Both the position numbers and the translations under genes were made by a program. Shown here in pieces: positions 15,959 to 22,391 of a stretch of 33,137 bases of DNA; the first letter of the stretch is position 1, and each line of letters begins with the position of its first letter. The notes under the pieces are model-generated. The model was not told where the DNA came from. It searched no databases and was given only the letters and a program-made list of their open reading frames with translations. This DNA comes from a bacterium c-19. GTDB taxonomy: Bacteria > Bacillota_I > Bacilli_A > Erysipelotrichales > Erysipelotrichaceae. The stretch covers positions 1-33,137 of the forward strand of contig QZED01000021.1 in assembly GCA_009917405.1 (NCBI GenBank), read 5' to 3'.

Positions 15959-16217
15959 AATGATAAAGATGTTATCTTTTAATCAATTAAAAATGGAACA
16001 ATAACATCAAATAGTCTTGAGAATAACAAATGACCAAAATGATTTTGGCTTAAAGTGATAAAACAGCCTATGAAAAGGTACAATAGGTAGATTCCTGAAT
16101 GTTCGAGTTTATAAATGATTTTATACGATGATAAATATATTAAACTTTCTTAAAGGATGGTGATGCTTAGGATAAAATAGGAATTTAGTCATGAAAGGAG
16201 AGTGAGGAAAACAATTA
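15959..16217 (+). other. AT-rich stretch without a recognisable gene
   Basis: No credible ORF. It contains a CCAAAA-TGA-TTTTGG hairpin at 16034-16048 and scattered ATAACA words (16001 and 16023; also 15904 and 15924 upstream), in pairs about two helical turns apart. It could be the decayed start of an older operon or a long leader for the small peptide ORFs that follow. Confidence 0.4.
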
Positions 16218-16308
16218 ATGAAGTTTAAATTTTTTTAAAGAGGAAGAAATTGCAGCAGCCACTAATGATATAGATCGGCAATGGCTGATTAGAAATATGA
16301 ATCATTAA
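16218..16308 (+). pseudogene. Small peptide ORF interrupted by a +1 shift at a T7 run
   Basis: An ATG at 16218, with GAGG at 16204-16207 upstream, reads MKFKFF and then hits TAA after seven T (16230-16236). In the +1 frame the sequence continues as KEEEIAAATNDIDRQWLIR and ends at 16308, giving a 29-residue peptide if one T is skipped. Either this is an assembly or sequencing indel, a genuine inactivating slip, or slippage on the T7 run. The peptide family is not recognised. Confidence 0.3.
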
Positions 16309-16399
16309 AAGGAAAATAGTATTTAATGAAAGTTAATTTAAGTGCTGCGGGTAAAAATGTAAACAGCATTTTATAATATAGTTTTTTAAGGAGGACAAG

Positions 16400-16528
16400 A
16401 TGAAAGTGATTCAAAAAATTACTAAATTATTGTTAGCTGCATGTTGTTTTGTTTCTTTGATTCAAGTGAACCAGACTATAGAAACAAAAGCGGCAGATAA
16501 CGGCGAAATTATTGATGATACGCATTAG
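16400..16528 (+). CDS. Small secreted peptide or truncated exported protein
   Basis: 42-residue ORF with an excellent SD (AAGGAGG, 16388-16394, 5 nt from the ATG) and TATAAT at 16372-16377. The product is almost entirely a signal peptide: basic start MKVIQKITK, hydrophobic LLLAACCFVSLI, then a likely signal-peptidase site at TKA-ADNG, leaving a mature part of about 12 acidic residues (ADNGEIIDDTH region). The GC-rich foreign DNA begins within a few tens of bases of the stop codon. It is therefore either a tiny exported peptide or the 5' remnant of a secreted-protein gene cut by the insertion. Confidence 0.5.
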   Translation: MKVIQKITKLLLAACCFVSLIQVNQTIETKAADNGEIIDDTH

Positions 16529-16915
16529 TGTGTTTGACAAGGGCATAATAACACGATACCTAAAGAATGGAGACAACCTACACCTGACCGCCGCTATTGG
16601 GGAAAACTCAAAGCGGCGGTTTCTGTGCGATATGGCCGGAGTCCACTGGGGGCCGCCCCCTTTCCCATGAATGGGAAAGGGCGGGGGATTGGGTTGAACG
16701 CGCTGTAAAACCGCTTATTTTCCACGGCTGGACTGTTAGCATTTAGGCGTTTGAAAGCCGCTTGTATCAAGGGTTTCCGGGCGCGTTCGGCAGGGGGGGT
16801 ATGTTTATATGTCCTGCGCCCTATTCGTTCCACAAATGCTAACATGTGGCGAGGTGCACTTCGGGACATTTTGTCCCAAAGGTACAAGGCCAATCGTCTC
16901 CCTTAATAAGAAAAA
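16529..16915. mobile_element. GC-rich noncoding DNA of a decayed mobile element, left part
   Basis: Base composition changes sharply from the AT-rich flank to G/C runs such as CCGCCCCCTTTCCC. Sequence of this style, including TTTGGGACATTTTGTCCC palindromes, is common around integrative and mobilizable elements of gut Firmicutes; this is recollection, not a search. The open frames here show no codon bias of a real gene. One palindrome copy lies at 16863-16877. Confidence 0.5.
16863..16877. repeat. Palindrome GGGACA-TTT-TGTCCC, copy 1
   Basis: Perfect 6-bp arms; imperfect beyond (TC before, AAAG after). The minus-strand flank TACCTTTGGGACA is shared with copy 3. Confidence 0.8.
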
Positions 16916-16919
16916 TCTT

Positions 16920-16986
16920 TGTAAAGGAACCTTGACAAAACCGCCCTATGCTGCTATAATGCAAATGTAAAGGAACCTTGTCAAAA
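16920..16986. promoter_or_regulatory. Duplicated operator-like sites around the XRE promoter
   Basis: The 21-bp unit TGTAAAGGAACCTTGACAAAA (16920-16940) recurs at 16966-16986 with one mismatch (GTCA for GACA). Each contains the dyad AAGG-nn-CCTT, and copy 1 extends to a near-palindrome TTTGT-n-AAGG-nn-CCTT-n-ACAAA. Copy 1 covers the -35, copy 2 the transcribed leader before the SD. This is a typical layout for an autorepressor with two bound dimers. Confidence 0.6.
16932..16960 (+). promoter_or_regulatory. Perfect-consensus promoter of the XRE regulator
   Basis: TTGACA (16932-16937), 17 bp, TATAAT (16955-16960). Both hexamers match the sigma-A consensus exactly, stronger than any host promoter in the window. 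Confidence 0.85.
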
Positions 16987-17002
16987 TGGGAGGTGACATT
17001 AT

Positions 17003-17218
17003 TTGGAAAACAGGGTTGAAGAATTACGAAAAAGGTTAGGCATGAATCAAGAAGATTTTGCAAAAGCACTTAAAGTTTCAAGACAAACTGTCAGTTCAAT
17101 AGAAACGGGGAAATATAATCCCTCTTTAGAATTAGCTTTTACAATATCAGATTTTTTCGGTAAACAAATTGAAGATATTTTTATCCATGAAAGGAGTTGC
17201 AAAGATGAAAAAAGGTAA
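17003..17218 (+). CDS. XRE family helix-turn-helix regulator
   Basis: 71-residue, single-domain Cro/CI-type DNA-binding protein. The HTH_3 domain spans about residues 5-58 (LRKRLGMNQEDFAKALKV then SRQTVSSIETGKYNPSLELA). The start is TTG at 17003, fixed by the SD GGGAGGTG (16988-16995) 7 nt upstream. It overlaps the next gene by 14 nt. The twin dyads at its promoter suggest it represses its own operon. Small XRE proteins of this type are usually accessory-element genes; composition is more AT-rich than the flanking foreign DNA. Confidence 0.9.
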   Translation: MENRVEELRKRLGMNQEDFAKALKVSRQTVSSIETGKYNPSLELAFTISDFFGKQIEDIFIHERSCKDEKR

Positions 17219-17651
17219 TTTATTAGAGGGTATTTTGTTTGCTTTGACAGGCATTATTCTTTTGGCTGTAGCACTTCTGACTGATAGTGTGCTGGACAGT
17301 TTGCTTATTGGTTTTGCTGCCGTAACTATCTCTTCTGGTATTTTTATGACTTGTAAATACTTCTATTGGAGTACATCTAAAAACAAAGAGCGTTATCAAG
17401 AAAAAATAGAAAATGAAAAAATTGAACTTCACGATGAATTAAAATCAAAATTAAGAGATAAATCCGGTCGCTATGCATATGCCATCGGGCTTATGACAGT
17501 TAGTATTTCAATAATCATTTTCTCCATATTGGGAAAACTTGAAATCATTGATAATTCACGCTTAATAGTGCTATATCTGGGCGGCTATTTAATATTTCAA
17601 ATTGTAATAGGTATCATAATATTTAAGCAGTTGCTAAAAAAGTATGAATAG
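17205..17651 (+). CDS. Four-helix membrane protein paired with the XRE regulator (possibly DUF2178-like)
   Basis: 148-residue protein with four predicted membrane helices: about 8-27 and 31-51, then a charged cytoplasmic segment (KNKERYQEKIENEKIELHDELKSKL), then about 84-105 and 115-140. The topology and the (E/K)xxD..RYAYAIG element recall DUF2178-type proteins that often sit behind small XRE regulators, but I am not certain of the family. The ATG at 17205 is preferred over 17169 because AAAGGAG lies at 17190-17195. Function unknown. Confidence 0.75.
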   Translation: MKKGNLLEGILFALTGIILLAVALLTDSVLDSLLIGFAAVTISSGIFMTCKYFYWSTSKNKERYQEKIENEKIELHDELKSKLRDKSGRYAYAIGLMTVSISIIIFSILGKLEIIDNSRLIVLYLGGYLIFQIVIGIIIFKQLLKKYE

Positions 17652-17814
17652 CAAACCCGACCGATCCATTCAACGACAAGTAAATGGGTTTCACTTCTCC
17701 CAACGTTGACAGCCCCGTTTGTCTTTGCTGTTCGGTAATCAAGGGGCAACAGCCTAAAGTGTTGCTATCTTATTCATAAGGAACAGACGCGATAGCGGTG
17801 GTGACGCAGCCAAC

Positions 17815-17841
17815 CTCTTTGGGACATTTTGTCCCAAAGAG
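17815..17841. repeat. Palindrome copy 2, perfect 12-bp arms
   Basis: CTCTTTGGGACA and TGTCCCAAAGAG separated by TTT. This is the longest and most perfect of the three copies. Confidence 0.85.
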
Positions 17842-17870
17842 CCGGGTTTGGGGAGGCTCCCCAACAAGCA

Positions 17871-17920
17871 TTTTTGACGGCCCCCGGCCAGTCAAAAATA
17901 GCAAGTGTGGCCACACTTGC
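17871..17920. repeat. Adjacent hairpin and 20-bp palindrome, oriT-like
   Basis: TTTTTGACGGCC (17871-17882) pairs with GGCCaGTCAAAAA (17886-17898), with one bulged base. Two bases later GCAAGTGTGGCCACACTTGC (17901-17920) is a perfect 20-bp palindrome. A GGGGA-GGC-TCCCC hairpin lies just upstream (about 17851-17863). Such clustering is typical of transfer origins and relaxase-accessory binding regions. Confidence 0.5.
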
Positions 17921-17983
17921 ACTGCTTGCCGTTTGTGAAATTATATAAATTGCGCATTTTGAGGCATGGCGCGGATTTTATAC

Positions 17984-18006
17984 CTTTGGGACAAAATGTC
18001 CCAAAG
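17984..18006. repeat. Palindrome copy 3, inverted relative to copies 1 and 2
   Basis: CTTTGGGACA-AAA-TGTCCCAAAG: perfect 10-bp arms, with AAA at the centre where copies 1 and 2 have TTT. Confidence 0.85.
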
Positions 18007-18063
18007 CCGGGGCGGTACTTTTCACAGTGCCGCCCCCTTTTCATGCCCGGCGTCCCCGGATTT

Positions 18064-18261
18064 ATGCGTTGGGCTTGGGATAACTATGTATATGATATGC
18101 ATAGGAATGTATCCTATCGCTATTGGGAACCGGGTGATGGTTGGTTTATTTCCCCTCAGGAAAGAAATGAAATTGATGCCGATTATAACGCATCTTTCTA
18201 CAGTACGCCAAGATATGAATTATTGAAACAAGGTATGCTGAAAAGTTTTATACGGGATTAG
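18064..18261 (+). pseudogene. Aromatic-rich 65-residue ORF, probable 3' gene fragment
   Basis: The frame MRWAWDNYVYDMHRNVSYRY...WFISPQERNEIDADYNAS...SFIRD has host-like codons and looks coding, yet no SD precedes it and its upstream reading frame runs into the GC-rich palindrome region. It is therefore more likely the 3' end of an interrupted gene. One possibility is the exported-protein gene beginning at 16400, but the fragments share no detectable overlap. Family not recognised. Confidence 0.4.
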
Positions 18262-18339
18262 TTTTCATATACACATTATATCAAGATAAAGGGAATTGAC
18301 ATTGTTTATGCAAAAAGCATACGTAAGTACCCGAATCTG

Positions 18340-18348
18340 TGGTAAAAT
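18340..18348 (+). promoter_or_regulatory. Extended -10 promoter of polA
   Basis: TG-G-TAAAAT at 18340-18348, 24 nt before the ATG; no good -35 at 17 bp. Confidence 0.5.
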
Positions 18349-18372
18349 AATAGAGATTGAGAGGTTGTTCTT

Positions 18373-20949
18373 ATGAAAAAAATGTTACTGATTGATGGCA
18401 ATAATATGTTGTTTAAGGCTTATCATGCGACCAGCTACGGCATGATGATGAAAACCTCAAACGGTATACCGACCAATGCGGTTTACGGTTTTGTGATGAT
18501 GATTGAAAAAGCGTTATCGATGATTCAGCCGGATGAAATTTTGGTGGCATGGGACAGCGGTAAGCCGACCTTTCGCCATCAAGTATATGCCGAATATAAA
18601 GGAACAAGAAAAGAAGTCGATCAGGAGTTGATCGTGCAAATGCCGATGGCAAGAGAATATTTGGATGCGGCAGGTATTTATCGTTATGAAGCTGACGGAA
18701 TTGAAGCCGATGATATAATCGGTACGATGGCAAAACGCTATCCCGATCATACGATTCATATTTTATCAAGTGATAAGGATTTGTGGCAGCTGATTGATCC
18801 GACTACCAATGTGTATGTGATGAAAAAGGGATTAAGTGAAATCGAAATTATTGATGAAACGAAGCTGATGGAAACAAAAGGTATCACGCCAGCACAGATC
18901 ATCGATTTAAAGGCATTGATGGGAGATGCCTCTGATAATATTCCCGGTGTTAAGGGGGTCGGAGAAAAGACAGCGTTAAAGCTGTTGGCAGATTATCAAA
19001 CTGTTGATCAAGTCTATGAGCATTTAGATGAAATTAAAGGGAAATTAAAGGAAAAACTGGAAACGGATAAGGAACAGGCATTTTTATCGAAAATGCTGGC
19101 GACGATTAAAACCGATTTAGCTTTACCGTTTGAAGCTGATGATCTCCATTATGAAAAACATGAAGATGCACTATATGATTTCTTTGTAAAGTATGAAATG
19201 AACAGTTTATTGAAGAAGCAGGTGAAAAAGCCGCAAGCAGTGAATATACATTGTGAAGCGGTACCGACAATCTCCGAATCACTGTTACAGGGACAAAGCA
19301 TGATATGGGCGGATATTGACTGTGAGAATTATTATGATGCGACTCTTTACGGCTTTGCGGTAGCCAATGAGCAGTTATGTGAATACATTCGCTTAGAGGA
19401 TCTTAAGAATGATCAGTGCTTTTTACAATATTTGAATCAATCGAATTGGATCACAGCACAGGCAAAGGATGTATATCATGCGCTGCATAAAGCAAATATT
19501 GCCTTTCGGGATGCAGCCTTTGATGTTAGTGTCGCAGTCTTTTTGCTTGATGCGAGCATCAATGACTATGAAAAGCTGCTTATGAAATACGGCTTGGAAA
19601 GCAGTGCAAAAGAAGACATTTACGGCAAAGCCGGTAAACCGAAGCTGAGTGATGAACAAGAGCGAATCAGCTATTGTGCGACGCAGTGTGTGAGTATGTA
19701 TACACTTACAGAACAGATAAAACAGGAATTGCAGGAAAAGGAAATGTGGGAGCTGTTTACCACGATTGAAATGCCATTGATCCGCGTACTGTTTGAAATG
19801 GAAAAAAACGGTGTTTCGTGCGATCTTGAAGTATTGGCACAAATTGCTACGGCAACCGAAGTGAAAATCAATGAGCTTACCGAAAAAATTTATGCGATTG
19901 CAGGATATGAATTCAATATTAATTCACCGAAGCAGCTGGCAGTCGTCTTATATGATAAACTGGGTCTAAAAGCAGGTAAGAAGCGCAGTACCTCGGCAGA
20001 TGTTTTAGAAAAGCTGATTCATGTTCATCCGATCATTCCCATGTTGCTTGAACATCGTAAATATGCGAAGCTTTATTCCACCTATGCGGTCGGTTTAAGC
20101 AAGCATGTACATAAGGACGGTAAAATTCATACGCTGTTTAATCAAACGCAGACACAGACTGGACGTTTATCTTCCAGTGAACCGAATCTGCAGAATATAT
20201 CGGTACGTGATGAAGAAGGCAAGGAAATCAGAAAGGCCTTTGTCGCAGCGAAGGGTTGTGTCCTTATGAGCGCCGATTATTCACAGATTGAGTTAAGAAT
20301 GCTCGCTCATATGGCAAATGAAGCGGAAATGATTTCAGCCTTTAACCATGGGATTGATATTCATACAAAAACAGCGATGCAGATATTCGATGTAAGCAAA
20401 GAAGCTGTTGATGCCAATATGCGTCGAACGGCGAAAACGGTCAACTTTGGGATCGTGTACGGACAAAGTGATTTCGGATTAAGTGAACAACTTGGAATTA
20501 CCCGTAAGGAAGCACATGATTTCATCGAAAAATATTTTGCTTCTTATCCGAATATTAAGCAATTTATGGATGCGACAATTGCATATTGTGAAGAACACGG
20601 TTATGTAAAGACGCTGTTTCAGCGCAGACGCTATATTAAGGAAATTAAAGATAAAAACTATATGATGCGAGAATTCGGCAAGCGGGCTGCGATGAATGCA
20701 CCGATCCAAGGAAGTGCCGCCGATTTAATCAAGGTGGCGATGATTCGTGTTTACCATGCCATGCAGGAAGCCGGTGTACAGGCAAAGATGATATTACAGA
20801 TTCATGATGAATTGATTTTTGAGGTTCCCGAAGCAGAGATTGAGCAGATGAAGCAGATTGTGGAAAAAGGAATGCAGGAAGCTATGAAATTAAGCGTACC
20901 ACTGATTGCCGAGGCGACGATAGGTAAGAATTGGTATGAAGCAAAGTAG
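18373..20949 (+). CDS. polA: DNA polymerase I
   Basis: 858-residue family A polymerase for Okazaki-fragment processing and repair. The N-terminal 5'-3' exonuclease (about 1-290) has LLIDGNNMLFKAY, DGIEADDIIGTMA, SSDKDLWQL and GDASDNIPGVKGVGEKTA. The middle 3'-5' exonuclease-like domain lacks the catalytic DxE (IWADIDCENYYDA), so proofreading is probably lost, as in Bacillus Pol I. Polymerase motifs A (DYSQIELRMLAHM, about 635), B (RRTAKTVNFGIVYG, about 682) and C (QIHDELIFEV, about 809) are intact. GAGAGG upstream of the ATG serves as SD. It heads a polA-mutM-coaE-dnaB-dnaI cluster. Confidence 0.97.
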   Translation: MKKMLLIDGNNMLFKAYHATSYGMMMKTSNGIPTNAVYGFVMMIEKALSMIQPDEILVAWDSGKPTFRHQVYAEYKGTRKEVDQELIVQMPMAREYLDAAGIYRYEADGIEADDIIGTMAKRYPDHTIHILSSDKDLWQLIDPTTNVYVMKKGLSEIEIIDETKLMETKGITPAQIIDLKALMGDASDNIPGVKGVGEKTALKLLADYQTVDQVYEHLDEIKGKLKEKLETDKEQAFLSKMLATIKTDLALPFEADDLHYEKHEDALYDFFVKYEMNSLLKKQVKKPQAVNIHCEAVPTISESLLQGQSMIWADIDCENYYDATLYGFAVANEQLCEYIRLEDLKNDQCFLQYLNQSNWITAQAKDVYHALHKANIAFRDAAFDVSVAVFLLDASINDYEKLLMKYGLESSAKEDIYGKAGKPKLSDEQERISYCATQCVSMYTLTEQIKQELQEKEMWELFTTIEMPLIRVLFEMEKNGVSCDLEVLAQIATATEVKINELTEKIYAIAGYEFNINSPKQLAVVLYDKLGLKAGKKRSTSADVLEKLIHVHPIIPMLLEHRKYAKLYSTYAVGLSKHVHKDGKIHTLFNQTQTQTGRLSSSEPNLQNISVRDEEGKEIRKAFVAAKGCVLMSADYSQIELRMLAHMANEAEMISAFNHGIDIHTKTAMQIFDVSKEAVDANMRRTAKTVNFGIVYGQSDFGLSEQLGITRKEAHDFIEKYFASYPNIKQFMDATIAYCEEHGYVKTLFQRRRYIKEIKDKNYMMREFGKRAAMNAPIQGSAADLIKVAMIRVYHAMQEAGVQAKMILQIHDELIFEVPEAEIEQMKQIVEKGMQEAMKLSVPLIAEATIGKNWYEAK

Positions 20950-20957
20950 GTGAGATT

Positions 20958-21791
20958 ATGCCGGAACTGCCAGAGGTAGAAACGGTCAGAAGAACATTGG
21001 AGATGCAGTTGCAGCACCCCGTAATTGAAAAAGTTACTGTTTTTTGGCCAAGGATTGTGGATAATTGTTCTCCGCAGCAGTTTTGCGATATTGTCAAAGG
21101 ACAGAAGATTCAGGATTATCAAAGAATCGGCAAATATTTGATATTTGTGTTGGATCATCACGTGATTGTATCGCATCTGCGCATGGAAGGAAAATATTAT
21201 GTTCAGAAAGCACATGAGCCGTATGATAAGAAGCATACTCATGCGATTTTCACATTTACAAACGGTTTACAGCTTCGCTATCATGATACACGTAAATTCG
21301 GGCGCTTTTATTTGTATGAGCGCAATGAAGAATTGACGAAACAAAAGGCGTTTCAGCACTGTGGCTATGATGTTTTTGATGAACGCTGTACTCCTGAGTA
21401 TTTGTATCAACAGCTTCATCCGCGCCGCATTACCTTAAAACAAGCATTGTTAGATCAAAGCGTAATGGCAGGAGTCGGGAATATTTATGCCGATGAAATC
21501 TGCTTTGCCCTCGGATATGATCCCGAGATCTCAATTCAGCGGGTGCGTAAAAAAGACTTTCCCGCTTTATTGGCACAGGCTCGTCGTATTTTAGGTGGTG
21601 CGATGAAGGCAGGAGGAACAACGATTCGCTCTTATACTTCATCCTTGGGTGTCGACGGACGATTTCAGCTACAGCTGAAGGTACATGCCCGTAAGGGTCA
21701 GCCCTGTGTGAACTGCGGAACTGAAATTATTAAAAAAACGGTAGCGACCAGAGGAACTTATTATTGTCCCAAATGTCAAAGGAAGCGATAA
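20958..21791 (+). CDS. mutM: Formamidopyrimidine-DNA glycosylase
   Basis: 277-residue base-excision repair enzyme removing 8-oxoG and FaPy. The catalytic N-terminus PELPEVET (P2, E3) is intact. IGKYLIF carries the conserved lysine, SVMAGVGNIYADEICF forms the helix-two-turn-helix, and the C-terminal zinc finger has CVNCG and CPKC. AGGTGAG precedes the ATG, 8 nt after polA. Confidence 0.96.
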   Translation: MPELPEVETVRRTLEMQLQHPVIEKVTVFWPRIVDNCSPQQFCDIVKGQKIQDYQRIGKYLIFVLDHHVIVSHLRMEGKYYVQKAHEPYDKKHTHAIFTFTNGLQLRYHDTRKFGRFYLYERNEELTKQKAFQHCGYDVFDERCTPEYLYQQLHPRRITLKQALLDQSVMAGVGNIYADEICFALGYDPEISIQRVRKKDFPALLAQARRILGGAMKAGGTTIRSYTSSLGVDGRFQLQLKVHARKGQPCVNCGTEIIKKTVATRGTYYCPKCQRKR

Positions 21792-21792
21792 G

Positions 21793-22389
21793 ATGAAACA
21801 AACGAAAAAAATCGGATTAACCGGAGTGATGGGCGCCGGAAAATCAAGTGTGATAGCCTTGTTAAAACAGCAGCACATCGCGGTGCTTGATTGTGATGAG
21901 ATTAATCAAAGGCTGTTGCGAAAAGGCAATCGCGGTTATATGGCAATCGTAGATACATTTACTGAACAGCTGCTGGATAATGACGGCAATTTGGATAAGC
22001 AAAAGCTGAGTGATCTGATATTTAGCAATCCTAAAAAAAAGCAGCGTGCCGAAAAGCTGCTTCATCCGCTGATTCAACAGGAGATCAAAACTTATTGCGA
22101 AACGTGCAGTGATCCGCTTGTCTTTATCGAGGTGCCGTTGCTTTTCGAGGTCCGCTGGGAAGCTTTTTTTGATGAGGTATGGGTCGTTGCTTGTGATCAA
22201 GAACTGTTGCTTGAGCGCTTGGCAGAATATCGTAAGGTTGAGCGAACGGAAGCATTTCGAAGAATGAAATTTCAGCTTTCTCAGGAAGAAAAGTGTGCGA
22301 AAGCCGATGTAATATTGTATAATAACGACAGTATGAAAATGTTGAATCAACAGCTGCTGAAGGAATTACAGCGGATTATGGAGGGATAG
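21793..22389 (+). CDS. coaE: Dephospho-CoA kinase
   Basis: 198-residue enzyme for the last step of coenzyme A synthesis. The P-loop GVMGAGKSS is at residues 11-19, followed by the substrate-binding LDCDEINQRLL, the lid region and EVPLLFE. It starts one base after the mutM stop and has only a weak AGGA upstream, so it is probably translated by coupling. The synteny mutM-coaE is ancestral in Bacillota. Confidence 0.94.
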   Translation: MKQTKKIGLTGVMGAGKSSVIALLKQQHIAVLDCDEINQRLLRKGNRGYMAIVDTFTEQLLDNDGNLDKQKLSDLIFSNPKKKQRAEKLLHPLIQQEIKTYCETCSDPLVFIEVPLLFEVRWEAFFDEVWVVACDQELLLERLAEYRKVERTEAFRRMKFQLSQEEKCAKADVILYNNDSMKMLNQQLLKELQRIMEG

Positions 22390-22391
22390 AG

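Larger units (their letters stand above)
17652..18063. mobile_element. GC-rich remnant, right part, with a cluster of hairpins
   Basis: Noncoding by codon appearance. It holds a series of strong palindromes between 17815 and 17920, plus a third copy of the GGGACA palindrome at 17984-18006. Base composition returns to host-like near 18064. Best read as remnant sequence of an integrative or mobilizable element, possibly its transfer-origin region. Confidence 0.5.

Noticed and set aside
16594-16893. Minus-strand 99-residue ORF in the GC-rich segment
   Set aside because: Composition is Pro/Arg-rich, there is no clean SD, and its start is formed by the GGGACA palindrome; it looks like open frame created by GC-rich noncoding DNA.
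17905-18063. N-terminal extension of the aromatic-rich ORF
   Set aside because: The extension translates through the 20-bp palindrome and GGGACA copy 3, has no SD, and reads unlike protein.
17966-18226. Plus-strand ORF beginning MARILYLWDKMSQS
   Set aside because: Its first residues are simply the translated palindrome, matching the minus-strand ORF at copy 1; the rest is out of frame with the better coding-looking frame ending at 18261.
18296-18324. TTGACA at 18296-18301 as the polA -35
   Set aside because: The hexamer 17 bp downstream is ATACGT, not a -10; the extended -10 at 18340 is better placed.
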